This document shows, in pieces, positions 1 through 11,437 of a stretch of 64,000 nt of DNA. The first letter of the stretch is position 1. Each line of letters opens with the position of its first letter. This stretch comes from Euphorbia lathyris (taxonomy: Eukaryota > Streptophyta > Magnoliopsida > Malpighiales > Euphorbiaceae), in NCBI RefSeq assembly GCF_963576675.1, contig NC_088915.1:87429501-87493500 (forward strand), in the 5' to 3' direction. A model generated the notes under the pieces. It saw only the letters and a program-made list of their open reading frames with translations. It made no database searches and was not told the origin of the DNA. The translations under genes and the position numbers were made by a program.

Positions 1-1097
1 TCGTAGTGTCTAGTGGAGTTAGAACATTTAAAAGATCACATCCATATTCATAGCACATTCACCGTAATACACATTTAGTCGTCCTTAGAAAACCACTACA
101 CTAGACGGTACGCATTTAACTTATTTATACAAAATGACTGCTAGCAGATTTGAACTGGATTGCTACTTTCTAGGAGCTAATTAAGGAGAGCCCAACTACC
201 ACCTAATTACAGAGATAATTAATTTACAGCAGTAATTATAGTTGTCTATCATTAATGTACAGCTGTTCAAATGTACACACTAATAATGGCCGGTGTATAA
301 ATTAAGTTAACTTTAATCTATGCTAGCCTTAATTCTGAACTAGTAACAATCCTAAAATTAACAGAATATCAAACTCGTTGAAATTACATCATAAAAGCTT
401 AAGAAACCAACTATTAGTTTACACCTCAATATTCAAAAGTCTCTAGAAGATAAATAAAACTAAATTTAAAGCAGCCACCTTCAACATCATTCCAAAGGCT
501 ACCTCACGAACAAAGATCCTAATCTGAAAAAAAGAAAGATTGAATATGGTATGAGATTTTCGTTTATCCGAGTGAAAACCTCGGTGAGTGATAGCTATAT
601 CACACAACAGGAAAGGAACATGTATGCAAGCTGATACTCCTCAATCATGACAATTATAGTATTTCAAAATCAGTTAAACTAAAGGGCCAATATAAGATGA
701 TCAATTCAAAATACGGGTAATCAATTGTCAAACATAATAATGAAGCTTTTCAAAATATTTTAGATATTAGGATAATCAGAAAATAAGGTAAAAGCTTTAA
801 AACACATGGTACGGTGTAACAGAGTGGTGATACTACACACCACCAATGCCAGATAAATGGTAAGCGCGCTACCAATAACAGATACAGATAGTAGATAACA
901 GATAATTGTCTTCATCGATGTTATGCATGATTCTAATGCTGACACAACTAACGACAAACTGACAATAGACAACCTGACTCAAAGACAGATGCAAAGTCAT
1001 AATGTTATGAAGATCAGTGAGAGGCTAGATGATAGATACAGGTATACCGAGCACTTATACCATACTTTTATAATCGGGAGAAATTATACTCATAACA
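1..1097. repeat. Old LTR-like repeat, copy 1
   Basis: Bases 283-1057 match 53431-54408 closely (roughly 95% by eye) apart from a MITE present only in the second copy. The second copy begins TGTCACGGCCC, a start seen in some Ty3/gypsy LTRs, so this may be LTR sequence; the present copy lacks that start. Bases 1-282 show nothing I recognise. The short reading frames here are not convincing genes. The copia element inserted at 1093-1097. Confidence 0.5.
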
Positions 1098-1875
1098 TGT
1101 TAGAACTGTAATATAAAAAACAGCAGGAGACCGAACAAAAATAAATGGGCAGAGTCGCGGACAATGTCGCTTTCTTTAAGACGTTCGCGGAACTGTCAAA
1201 AAATTGCAAGCAGTATGAACTCCGGTCGCCTCCAGGATAAAACAGCCCTCTATAAATACGAAATTGTATTGCAAACCGTACAATTTCGTTTCTGTCTACA
1301 CTCTCTGTTTGCTCAGTTTCGAAAAACGAATGAATGTAAATGAATGAAATTAATCTGTTTCTAAAGCAGTCTCTCACACACCTATTTATACTGGAAAAAA
1401 GAGCTGTTGAGCTCTGATTCAGTGGAGAAGAAGGTGGGAGGAAAATCAGGAAGGTGGAGGAGACTGAGTTTTAAAGAAAGACACGTTCTAAAAATAGACG
1501 TTATGAATAACGTTCAGAAAGACTAAATCAGAGACTAAATAAAAAAAATAAAAAACGAATTTAATAAAATAATAATAAAAATATTATTAATTTTTCAATA
1601 AAAAATTATAGTATTTACACCACACCAACCCGGCCCGGCCCGGTTCGGTCGGACGGACAGCGGCGGCGGCGCGCGCGCGTGTGGTGGTCAACCAAAGAGG
1701 TAGGTCCTCACCCTTTCACAAAAGTGGGTACCTCTTGGGGCACACCCCAAGCATGTGAGGACATCCTTAATAAGTATCTCCACTACGTGCTTTGAAAGCA
1801 ATGTGGGATACTTTCCATCTTAAAAATCAAAGACATGTGTTTTTTTCATAAAATGTATTTGGGCCAAGACCAACA
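1098..1875 (-). repeat. 3' LTR of the copia element
   Basis: 778 bp, starting TGTTAGAACTG on the plus strand and ending CCAACA. It aligns along its length with 9245-9985, with several small indels, mostly in a GC-rich run near 1640-1685. It contains a perfect hairpin CTTGGGG-CACA-CCCCAAG near 1734-1751. In element orientation a purine tract AGTGGGGGAT immediately precedes this LTR (plus-strand 1876-1885) and is the likely polypurine tract. Confidence 0.92.
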
Positions 1876-2388
1876 ATCCCCCACTAGAATTTTTGAAAAA
1901 CGTTTTACTGAGCAATTACATAAGGTCAGACATAAACAGAGGTATCTTTCGATTTGAACCTTTGCGTAGTGAGTATAGTTCAGATTTTACTAGAGTGACT
2001 CGTAGTCTTGAACTCTATCTCTGACATTATATCACGCCATAACCTTTTCAAAGTGTAGTTCTAGTAGCCCGTGCGTTTATGGTCATGCACGTCTATCCCA
2101 GTTTAATGAATGCTCTAGAGTTTTGCCCTAAACTCATAGGAAGCGGCCTCACTTCCACATTCATATAGGTGAGTCTATCAAAAGTACTTCTGTAGCTATG
2201 TACTTCACCCCAAATGGAGTATAGACTTCATTAAGAGTTTCTATTATCTCAACCTCACATCGCTTCAGGATATTCATGCTTCAAATTGCATGATCTGACA
2301 CATATTACATCACAACTTGTTATTACCCATTGAACCTATTTCTTGGGATCTCCAATCTATAGGTTGGGTTACCATTGTGTGTAACTCA

Positions 2389-3090
2389 TCACTGTAGGGG
2401 CATAAGTCCCATACTCTTTGCCGTATTCTGGACTTTCTCTCTAGCTAACCCTTTCGTCAAAGGATCAGCTAAATTCTCTTCTGAGCGTATGCGATCCACT
2501 CTAACAGCTCCTTTAGTGAGTAGCTCTCCATTCTGAATCTTAGCAATAGTCGCGGTACTATCGCAGTGGATCAATACAGCTGGAATCGGTTTTTCCCATA
2601 GGGGAATCTCAGCTAACAGACTTCTCAACCAACCTGCTTCTTCACTAGCCATAGCTAGTGCAATCAATTCTGATTACATGGTTGATTGACCTAGAATAGT
2701 CTGTTTCTTAGACTTCCATGAAACAGCACCACCAGCTATATTGAAAATATAGCCACTAGTAGCTTTGGAATCATCTGATAAGGTATTCCAGTCAGCATCA
2801 CTATATCCTTCAATGACTGCTGGAAACCTTTGATAATGTAATCCAAGTTTCATGGTTCTTTTAAGGTATCTCATGACCCTTTCTATAGCATTCCAATGCT
2901 CCACACTAGGTCTACTAGTAAATCTGCATAGCAATCCTACGACATACGCGATGTCAGGTCTAGTACAATCAGTGGCATAACGAAGGCTGCCAATTATGCT
3001 AGCATACTCTGATTGTCTTACACTGTCTCCAGTGTTCTCAAAAAGTTTTATACTAGGGTCATAAGGTGTACATGTAGGTTTACAATCAAA
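2389..3090 (-). pseudogene. copia RT end and RNase H domain
   Basis: This is the C-terminal part of the copia polyprotein. From 3090 leftward it reads in one frame through PDIAYVVG, VMRYLKRT, the RNase H motif SDADWN, then SEENLADPLTKG near the end. All are typical of copia RNase H, which removes the RNA strand after reverse transcription. A TAA at 3091-3093 separates it from the RT segment, and a second TAA near 2671 splits it. Its end lies about 500 bp from the LTR, and no other product is seen in 1886-2388. Confidence 0.85.
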
Positions 3091-3495
3091 TTAGTTATAT
3101 TTCTTTAGAATCTTCTCAATGTAGTGAGATTGATCTAAAGAAATTCCAGTTTCAGACCTAGTTATCTTTATGCCAAGAATGACGTTCGCTTCTCCTAGAT
3201 CTTTCATATCAAAGTTTTCACATAGCATTGACTTAACAGAATTCACAACATGAATATTAGATCCAAAAATAAGTAAGTCATCAACATATAAGCATATAAT
3301 GGTGCAAAGACCATTTTCATATTTGTAGTAGATACATTTATCACTTTCATTCATCTTAAAGCCATTTGAAATAATCAGGTTATCAAATTTTGCATGCCAT
3401 TGCTTAAGTGCTTGTTTTAGCCCATATAAAGACTTATCTAACTTACATACCTTATGGGCTTGATCAAAAACTACAAAGCCCTCAAGTTGATCCAT
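3091..3495 (-). pseudogene. copia reverse transcriptase, central part
   Basis: It contains the RT catalytic box YVDDLLIFG near 3270-3300 on the minus strand, preceded by SLYGLKQALKQW and followed by LGIKI, all conserved copia RT motifs. It is out of frame with the preceding integrase/RT segment: the frames cross near 3471-3495, where the upstream frame reads EEEVWINL and this one MDQLEGF. A small indel there is the simplest cause. It ends at the TAA at 3091. Confidence 0.88.
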
Positions 3496-4814
3496 ACCTC
3501 TTCTTCTAATTCACCATTCAAAAAAGCAGTTTTCACATCCATTTGGTGCACCACTAGATTATGCACAGAAGCAATAGCAACCAAAACACATATAGACGTA
3601 ATCCTAGTAACAGGTGAATAAGTATCAAAGAAATCAGCATTTTCTCTTTGTCTAAAGCCTTTAGCTACAAGGCGAGCCTTATACTTATCTACTGAACCAT
3701 CAGGTTTCAGTTTCTTTTTAAGGATCCATTTACAACCTATTGGTTTGCAACCTGGTGGTAAGTCTACTAAGTGCCAAGTTTGGTTTGACTCAAGTGAGTC
3801 CATTTCATCATTAATGGCTTCTTGCCATAGATCAGCGTCTAAGGAGGTTAAGGCTTCATGTATAGTAAGTGGATCCTCTTCTACTATGAAAGCATAAAAG
3901 TCAGAACCAAAGTCTTTGGATACTCTAGGTCTCTTACTTCTCCTAGGTTTAGATTCCTCACTCTCATTTTGCACTATAGGTCTAACAACAGACATGTTAC
4001 TAGATGATGCACCCCCACTATTTCTCAATTTAAAAAGAAATCTATCTTCATAAAAGTCAGCATCATTTGACTCCAAGATGACTTTTGCATTCAAATCATA
4101 GAACATATATGCTTTGATATTCACAACATATCCAATAAACACACATTCATAAGCCCTACTAGCAAGTTTGACTCTCTTTGGGTCAGGAATCCTAACATAA
4201 GCCAAACAACCCCAAGTTCTAAAATATGATAGGCTAGGTGTTTTATTTTTCAAGATCTCATAAGGAGAGATTTTGCTTTTTGATTTAGGGACCCTATTTA
4301 GCACATAGCAAACAGTCAAAAGGATTTCTCCCCACCAATGTGAGGCAGCACCTGAACTAAACATAATAGCTACTACAGATTCGGTAAGTGTCCTATTTTT
4401 CCTTTCAGCCTTTCCGTTCATTTCTGGTGAATAAGGTGCTGTGGTTTCATGTATAATGCCATGTGATTTATAAAAATCAATAAACAAGCTAGAACCATAT
4501 TCCGTGCCTCTATCACTACGAAGTCTCTTGACTTTCCTATTGTATTGATTTTCTATTTCAACTATGAACAACTTAAACATGTCAAACGCTTCACTTTTAT
4601 TTTTCATCAAATAAACAAAAGTAAAGTCAGAACAGTCATCAATAAAGGTTATAAAATACCGTTTGTCATTTCTAGTAAATTTTCCATCTAATTCACATAT
4701 ATCAGAATGAATTAAATCTAGAGGTTCAGAATCCCTAACAACAGATTTATGAGGTGTTTTTGTGATTTTTGCTTGACCACAATAATCACATTTAAGAAAC
4801 TCATTTAAATTCAA
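3471..4814 (-). pseudogene. copia integrase core and RT N-terminus
   Basis: 447 codons are open. The integrase part has CDYCGQAK (end of the zinc-binding region), then DLIHSDICE, the second aspartate in RSDRGTEYGS and the glutamate in APYSPEMNGKAERKNRT, giving the D-D-E triad. A linker rich in S, K and R follows. The RT start reads KWILKKKLKPDGSVDKYKARLVAKGF and on to HQMDVKTAFLNGELEE. It would insert cDNA and begin reverse transcription, but frameshifts at both ends break it. Confidence 0.9.
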
Positions 4815-4860
4815 TTTTGGAATTCATCTTAAGTTACTCATGTTCTTAATGATACGCTTA

Positions 4861-5290
4861 TTAACATGAAAAAAAACGAGCATGCCAAACATTAAAAGTA
4901 CACAAAGAGTAAACAGAAGCATTCACTTTATTAATCTCAACATTCAATTTAAACATGCCTTCAGTTGCATAACCTTTTCCTACAAACACATTGGTCTTAG
5001 TCAAAGTAAATAAATCTGCTCCTATAATCTGAGTGAAACCAGCCTTGTTGAGAAGATAGCCCGAAACCAAATTTTTCCTCATTTCTAGAGTGTGCATCAC
5101 ATCCTTCAAAGTTAAGGTTTTTCCAGATGTGAAGTTCTATTCCACATTACCAATTCCAGCAACAATAGTGGTATGGGAATCACCCAACAACACTTTCTTA
5201 TCTTCGGTCACAGCAGTGTATGTTTTGAACATACTTCTATTATAGCAAATATGGCGGGAAGCACCAGTGTCTACCCACCACCCATCTGAT
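4861..5290 (-). pseudogene. copia protease-to-integrase segment, left copy
   Basis: Reads MHTLEMRKNLVSGYLL through VFVGKGYAT and on to SLCTFNVWHARFF, the start of the integrase zinc domain (WHARLGH-like). A frameshift at a T-run near 4867-4876 breaks the frame before the downstream zinc and core region. The right half, 4962-5290, is a duplicate of 8036-8364. Because only this copy continues into integrase, it marks the true downstream side of the interrupted element. Confidence 0.8.
4962..5290. repeat. 329-bp duplication, left copy
   Basis: Matches 8036-8364 over the same 329 bp with only a handful of substitutions. Both copies are copia protease sequence running from CAGTTGCATAACC to CATCTGAT. 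They directly flank the chimeric insert, as a very long target-site duplication would. Confidence 0.9.
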
Positions 5291-6404
5291 ACAAAAATAC
5301 CAAACAATTACTCAGATACAAAAATCAACAGAGTTGAAGAAAGAAAGTACAAAAACTTGCTGATCTACAATACGCCTCTGATTTCCTTAAAAATGCAATC
5401 TACCTGCTTCTTCAATCTACAAGAGCTGCAATTTTCCTCCCCTGTCAGCTTGGTTGGGATATGCAGCCGGCCGCGGCTAGATTAGAGAGAAGAGGTAGAG
5501 AAGGGGGGAACTGCGCATAGCTCTAACCCTAGAATAAGATTTTTATAAGCCGATCTAACGGCCAAGGAACAAATTCACGTCATTGAAAGTTACTCTGCAA
5601 AAATGATTTTGGGTTTTCCCACTAAATAATGCTAAAATCACAAATAAGTCCCTATAAAATGTTTGATCAAAAACCAAAATTTATATCATTTCAAAATTTT
5701 CTTGAATATAATTATAAATAATCATAAAAAAATCAACGAAATTGGTTTGAGCTTATCAGAAAACTTATTTAAAAAAAATCGACCAGACAGTTAAATAATA
5801 ATTAAACTAATAATTTTTAAATTTTCAGTAACATTGGCTAAAATTGATCTTATTTAGCAACGTTAGGGTTAAATTTGTACAATTTCGTACATTAGAACTA
5901 AATCTACACTTCCCCTAAAACGTTAGGGATTAAATTTTGCCATTATTTTATTATTTTTTAATTATAATATATAGTTAGATATAAAAAAACCTAAATAATA
6001 TGATAGTGTAAGTCCAAAAGGAGCTCGATTTTTTTTATTGAACTAATAATTTTTAAATTTTTGGTAACATTGGGCTAAAATTGATCTTATTTAGCAACGT
6101 TAGAGTTAAATTTGTACAATTTCGTACATTAGAACTAAATCTACACTTCCCCTAAAACGTAAGGGATTAAATTTTGCCATTATTTTTTATTTTTTAATTA
6201 TAATATATAGTTAGACATAAAAAAACCTAAATAATATGATAGTGTAAGTCTAAAAGGAGCTCGATTTTATTTTTTTATTGAAATCTATTTTAAATTTTTA
6301 AGTAAAATTTATTTATTAAGAGAGCTCTAATCTCTTATTTTCCTTACGATCCATAAAATGTCAGAAACGACAACTATTCCATTATTGCAGTTCTTCTATT
6401 TGTA
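5291..6404 (-). repeat. P/M-unit block inserted in copia: promoter-like part and B repeat
   Basis: 5291-5560 is the minus-strand 5' UTR/promoter-like block also seen at 42206-42500 and 50420-50720, with a TATA-like box and AGGGTTAG in the minus sense. 5561-6404 is the B repeat, in which a roughly 230-bp stretch occurs twice in tandem (about 5800-6010 and 6040-6260). The same tandem state occurs at 33930-34400, so the two segments share an ancestor. No protein is coded. Confidence 0.75.
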
Positions 6405-8030
6405 TTTTTTTTGATAGAAATTGGGACGAGACAGACCTTGAGCGGGGAGAGCACCCGTGGCCCAAGAACAGTCAAACCCGTCATATATTAATAAAAGAAA
6501 AAGTGAGTGTTTGAACAAGAGAAGAGGAAGGAGAACAAATAAGAAGAAAGGGGAAGGAGAAAAGTTTAGGAAAGATCAAGAAAAACGCAAATGAAAAATA
6601 TTACAAATGTCATCATTGATAAACCTTTGACAAAAAGCAGGAGCTGAAGGCCACCAATTGATCACAGAGGAAGAGACTCCAAACTTTGCTAAAGCATCAG
6701 CAACGCGATTCCCTTCCCTAAAGATGTGTGTAAAAATAATGTTCATCCTAGAGCAAATGCTGAGACAGTGCAACCACTCTTGTCGAATACTCCAAGGAAC
6801 ATCCATGGAACGAAGTCGAAGCAGATTAACTACGTACATGGAGTCTGACTCAACCCAAAGATGATGCCAATTTTTCTCCCAAGAAAGTTCAATTGCGAAA
6901 ATAGCGGCTCTCAATTCAGCCATATAAGCAAAAGAAGGAGGGGTAGAAAAAGCAAAACAACCTTTGGGAAAGCTGCGATAGTTACGAAAGATACCCCCGC
7001 TCCCGCCTCGCCAGGAGTACCAATGGACCGGAATAATGTTGGGAGCCAGAGGCGGCCTTGGAGAAGCCAGAAGATGGGATAAGATATCAGCATCTCTCCT
7101 TGAAGAGCAAAAACCTTTAGAAGAAGCAAATGACTCTCCAATCATTCGAAATAGGGTGATCTTTGAGTGTTGAATGGAAGGAGAAACCTCCTTAAAGGTT
7201 GCTTCATTCCTGCAATGCCAAATTAACCAAATGCAAGAGACAGCGGCAACACGCCAGATCAACGACACCTGTGAGCCAAAATGAATGCTACAAAGAGTGT
7301 TGAAGAAGTGGATGAATCGGGAATGACGAGGTAAAGCGCAGTCAAAATGAATCTCAAGGGCCCTCCACAAAGAATCTGCAAAAGAACAGCTAATGAATAA
7401 GTGGTTAATGGACTCAGCATCCCTACCATAAAGAACGTAACGAGAGGCAAAAGAGAAGCCTAGACGCTGGAGGAGGTCGTGAGTCGGAACCCTTCCATGC
7501 AAAACTCTCCGGGATGTGAAGGAATGAGAAGGGGGAGTGTGAGCATTCCAAACAAATTTATACCAGTCCACTGAATAGGAACGAGGATTGATAATCGAAT
7601 AGTACTCTCTAGCAGAGAAAATACCCTTCGTAGAGGGCTGCCAAACGCATAAATCAAAATCATCTCTACCCCTGTGAATAGATCGAATACTGTCATGAAC
7701 AACCGAAGGCAGAGTGCTTAAGCCAAGCCATTTCGAATTGACCAAAAAATCATCAACAGAATTAAAGCGTGAACGCTTATCCTGATGATCAAGACCCAGT
7801 CTGTCCGCCATCGATGGAATGATCCACCGATCAGTCCAGAAATTGAGCGTTGAAGACTGGCCAATCCACCAAAAGGTCTGGTCCCAAATGGATGAATAAA
7901 CAAATTTACAGGAAGACCAAATCGAGGAAGGAGCAATGGTAGCTTTAGGCAAACCAGAGACAACCATAAATCTAGACTTCATCAGAGAAATAGCAAGACT
8001 GTTGCCTTGAATTAAATCCCAACACATCTG
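6405..8030 (-). pseudogene. 5'-truncated LINE 3' end (zf-RVT and RNase H), copy in copia
   Basis: On the minus strand this is the C-terminal part of an L1-type ORF2: a zinc-binding region, then an RNase H of the plant LINE type ending REGNRVADALAKFG. The 3' end reads TATCAAAAAAAA. It is nearly identical to 34530-36204 but lacks the 53 bases that correspond to 35148-35200 there, plus one C nearby, a net loss of 18 codons that keeps the frame. The lost piece holds the first RNase H aspartate (NMDGS), so the domain would be inactive. The frame runs on into the copia protease by chance of the junction. Confidence 0.85.
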
Positions 8031-8035
8031 CATAA

Positions 8036-8364
8036 CAGTTGCATAACCTTTTCCTACAAACACATTGTTCTTAGTCAAAGTAAATAAATCTGCTCCTATA
8101 ATCTGAGTGAAACCAGCCTTGTTGAGAAGATAGCCCGAAACCAATTTTTTCCTCATTTCTAGAGTGTGCATCACATCCTTCAAAGTTAAGGTTTTTCCAG
8201 ATGTGAAGTTCAATTCCACATTACCAATTCCAGCAACAATAGTGGTATGGGAATCACCCAACAACACTTTCTTATCTTCGGTCACAGCAGTGTATGTTTT
8301 GAACATACTTCTATCATAGCAAACATGGCGGGAAGCACCAGTGTCTACCCACCACCCATCTGAT
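8036..8364. repeat. 329-bp duplication, right copy
   Basis: Partner of 4962-5290. It is preceded by a 5-base filler CATAA after the LINE sequence. The adjacent copia sequence continues into protease and gag, so this is the upstream side of the broken element. Confidence 0.9.
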
Positions 8365-8426
8365 CCTGCACTTACGTGCCATATGACCTGGTTTCCCACA
8401 ATTAAAGCATAGGAAAGCAGCATCAT
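8036..8426 (-). pseudogene. copia aspartic protease
   Basis: The retropepsin motif WWVDTGASRHVC lies near 8320-8360 on the minus strand, followed by LLGDSHTTIVAGIG and LTLKDVMHTLEMRK. It would cleave the Gag-Pol polyprotein. It begins almost directly after the gag zinc knuckle in another frame, so the usual linker between knuckle and protease appears deleted. The frame continues into the inserted LINE segment at 8030 rather than into integrase. Confidence 0.85.
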
Positions 8427-9231
8427 TTCTGGGTGGCTGTTGCTGTGGCCTATTTTGGTTCCTTTGAAGGTTCCAATTCAAATTAACTCGGGTGTTGCGA
8501 TTTTGGATTGGTTTGCGGTTCTGATTCTTAAAATTCTTTTGAGTGGGTTTCAGAACCGCAGTGGATCTTTTAGTGTTATTCGAAACAATAAGCACTTCTT
8601 CTTTTAAATCTTGTTTTCGAGCTTCCTCCTCTATTCGGAGACATGTAATCAGACTTTCCATCGAAAATTCTTTTGTTTTGTGCCTCAAAACATTTTTAAA
8701 ATCTTTCCACGAATGAGGCAATTTGTCAATAATGACAGCAACTTGAAATTGATCATTTAGAGGCATACCTTCTGAAATGATTTCATGTGCTATTTTTTGC
8801 AACTCATGAGATTGAAACTCCACTGATTTGTCATCTGTCATCTGAAATTTGAGGTAGCGGCTGACAACATATTTTTTCGACCCAGCCTCCTCTGTGTCAT
8901 ATTTCCTCTACAGAGCTTCCCAAATTTCTTTGGCAGTTTTTTCTTCAGCAGTATAATAATCATATAGGTCATCTGTTAACCCATTGAGAATATAGTTTTT
9001 GCACAGGAAATCAGTTTCTGTCCATTTTTCAGCAGCACGAACATTTGCCTCATCACCATCTTCAGGAACAATCGGTTTTTCAGAAGTCAGAACAGAAGCT
9101 ACCTTCTTTGTTGTGAGGTAAAACATCATCTTCTGTCTCCATCTTCGGAAGTGAGCTCCTTCAAACCGGAATGGTTTGTTGATTTCAGCAATCCCATTTG
9201 ATTGTTCGGTAGCCATCTCAGCAGTAATCAA
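8314..9231 (-). pseudogene. copia gag
   Basis: It starts MITAEMATEQ about 13 bp inside the right LTR; MATEQ at 9216 is the likelier start. The segment FRFEGAHFRRWRQKM and the following helices are typical of copia capsid protein. One TAG at 8908-8910 interrupts the frame, which then continues to a CCHC zinc knuckle CFNCGKPGHMARKC near 8380-8420. Gag would form the virus-like particle and bind RNA. A frameshift follows the knuckle. Confidence 0.88.
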
Positions 9232-9244
9232 ACCGTCTTAAAAT

Positions 9245-9985
9245 TGTTAGAACTGTAATATAAAAAACAGCAGGAGACCGAACAAAAATAAATGGGCAGA
9301 GTCGCGGACAATGTCGCTTTCTTTAAGACGTTCGCGGAACTGCCGAAAAATTACAAGCAGTATGAACTCCGGTCGCCTCCAGGATAAAACAGCCCTCTGT
9401 AAATACGAAATTGTACTGAAAACCGTCCAATTTCGGTTCTGTCTACACTCTCTGTTTGCTCAGTTTCGAAAAACGAATGAATGTAAATGAATGAAATTAA
9501 TCCGTTTCTAAAGCAGTCTCTCTCACGCCTATTTATACTGGAAAAAAGAGCTGTTGAGCTCTGATTCAGTGGAGAAGAAGGTGGGATGAAAATCAGGAAG
9601 GTGGAGGAGACTGAGTTTTAAAGAAGACACGTTCTAAAAATAGACGTTATGAATAACGTTCACAAAGACTAAATCAGAGTCTAAATAAAAAAATGAAAAA
9701 CGAATTTAATAAAAATATTATTAATTTTTCAATAAAAAATTATAGTATCCACACCAACCCGGCCCGGTCGGACGGCGGCGGCGCGCGCGTGTGGTGGTCA
9801 ACCAAGGAGGTAGGTCCTCACCCTTTCACAAAAGTGGGTACCCCTTGGGGCACACCCCAAGCATGTGAGGACATCCTTAATAAGTATCTCCACCAAGTGC
9901 TTTGAAAGCAATGTGGGATACTTTCCATCTTAAAAATCAAAGACATGGGTTTTTTTCATAAATTGTATTTGGGCCAAGCCCAACA
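9245..9985 (-). repeat. 5' LTR of the copia element
   Basis: 741 bp, TG to CA, the partner of 1098-1875, with the same hairpin near 9844-9861 and a shorter GC-rich run near 9770-9790. Just inside it, the element-sense sequence reads ATTTTAAGACGG rather than the TGGTATCAGAGC-like primer site common in plant copia elements. Confidence 0.92.
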
Positions 9986-10383
9986 TAACATTTTCAAGTT
10001 TGGTCGATTTAAAAAATAACTCATCAAACTGTCTTTTTGGTCATAAATCTTATTGTCTACACTTCATATGTGACTAGTAACAAATCATAAACATATGACT
10101 AGACGTGATATTTAAAAAAAAAAATTAAAACAATATATTGTCTTTTGTATGAGTGGAGAAAAAAAGTTCAAAATATTTGACCGAATTTATAAATATTAAT
10201 CTCAAATTCTATTATTAAATTACAGAAAATATATTTTTCGTTTAAAACAAACTGATATGCAATCGGTGCATAATAAGGAATAAAATATATGTGTTTTACA
10301 ATATTAGATGTAAAATTGTTTTTGCCTGCCAATATTAGAGGTAAAATTGCATTATTTGGACATTAAAGGTAAAATTGCTGGTG
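9986..10383. repeat. R1 repeat, copy 1
   Basis: AT-rich non-coding block. From 10058 it matches 13906-14232 almost base for base, and much of it occurs inverted at about 51050-51400. It carries phrases such as GGTAAAATTGC repeated three times near 10310-10380. It leads directly into the P coding segment. Confidence 0.7.
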
Positions 10384-11160
10384 ATGGTAGAACCCACATG
10401 TAATCTTAGTCATTCTATTGATCAAATGTGTCAGGAATACGATTTATTGCATGAAAAACGACCACCAAATGAGCCAATTGCTGCCAGGAATCATCCCCCT
10501 GAAAAGAGAAAAGGAATGACGAATGCCAAAAGAACCATGTGACTGCTCAATGTGCACATCAGGAGACTACAGATATTATTTTGTACACCAGCCCTCAATT
10601 TCCACAAGTAAAAACAAATGCTACCAATTGGGAGGACAAGAATTACCCTTCCCCTCAAATGATACCAACTGGGAGGACAGGAATTACTATAATGCTCTGC
10701 AAATCTTGCCAAAAGTCATCCTCGTGACATTTTCCAATGACATTTTCCAATGACATCCCCAGTCAAGAAAAACTAGGTGCACAAAATGCTACCTCCTTTG
10801 TTTCGATTCGTCTTGATGATGGCAAAATGCTACCTCTTTTTTTTCGGTCCGTCTTATCATCAGATGATGAATCTTCTTCACCAGATCATGTAGAGACAAA
10901 TGGAGTTGATGAGCTGAATTTCTCCCCAAAAATTGAAATTGATCAACCTGCAAAAGAAATGACATCTGCAGGTATGGATGATGATGATGAGCAAAAGCCC
11001 TTGGATATCATGATTCATCCATGTAAAGCTGAAGCTACAATCTGGCTTGTTGAAGAAATTCACAGGCTTACTACATCTCATCAACATGTCGCTATACTTT
11101 AGATGTCAGATCCAACGTACCATGCTTCTATTGATACCATTTTCCACTCAACTTTCTTGA
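10384..11160 (+). pseudogene. P segment, copy A (unknown protein, broken)
   Basis: Starts MVEPTCNLSHSIDQM and runs 52 codons to a TGA at 10540. The reading continues in a shifted frame with [17 protein letters not shown], then after another shift [14 protein letters not shown] and [14 protein letters not shown] 13-bp tandem duplication near 10728-10755 (GACATTTTCCAAT twice) causes one frameshift, because copy C lacks it. I do not recognise the family. The acidic stretches and conserved frame across copies say it was once coding. 11160-11437 is a non-coding tail shared with copy C. Confidence 0.55.
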
Positions 11161-11437
11161 CAGTTAGCTCATGTTAATAACCATCTAGGTGATTTTGTCA
11201 GGTATGAACTTGGTGAGGATGAGCAGCTGGATTAATCTGATAAAGAAAGACACAGAGAAAGACAGATGAAGAGAGAGAAATAGAGGAAGAAAGGTGAAAT
11301 GGGGATATACAATTTTAGAAAGAGAGGAGAGAGAGAACCGGTAAAAAATGAGAGTCAAAATTAAAAAGTGTTTGATCAAGTAGCCATCGGTGTTAAAAAG
11401 TGCAAATTTCAGTGGACTTATAGTCAAGAATTGAAGT

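Larger units (their letters stand above)
1098..9985 (-). mobile_element. Ty1/copia LTR retrotransposon, nearly full length, interrupted
   Basis: Two LTRs (1098-1875 and 9245-9985) begin TG and end CA, and the element is flanked by a perfect 5-bp target duplication TAACA (1093-1097 and 9986-9990). On the minus strand the order is gag, protease, integrase, RT, RNase H, which is the copia order. Gag style suggests the Ivana/Oryco type, a weak inference. The body is split at 5290/8036 by a chimeric insert. Stops and frameshifts in gag, integrase, RT and RNase H make it non-functional. Confidence 0.93.

Noticed and set aside
6911..7963. Several extra minus-strand frames inside the LINE tail
   Set aside because: Alternate frames of the RNase H and zinc-region sequence, with no motifs.
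10878..11087. Minus-strand 69-codon frame, repeated at 14714
   Set aside because: Opposite-strand reading of the P segment, hydrophobic only because of its acidic complement.
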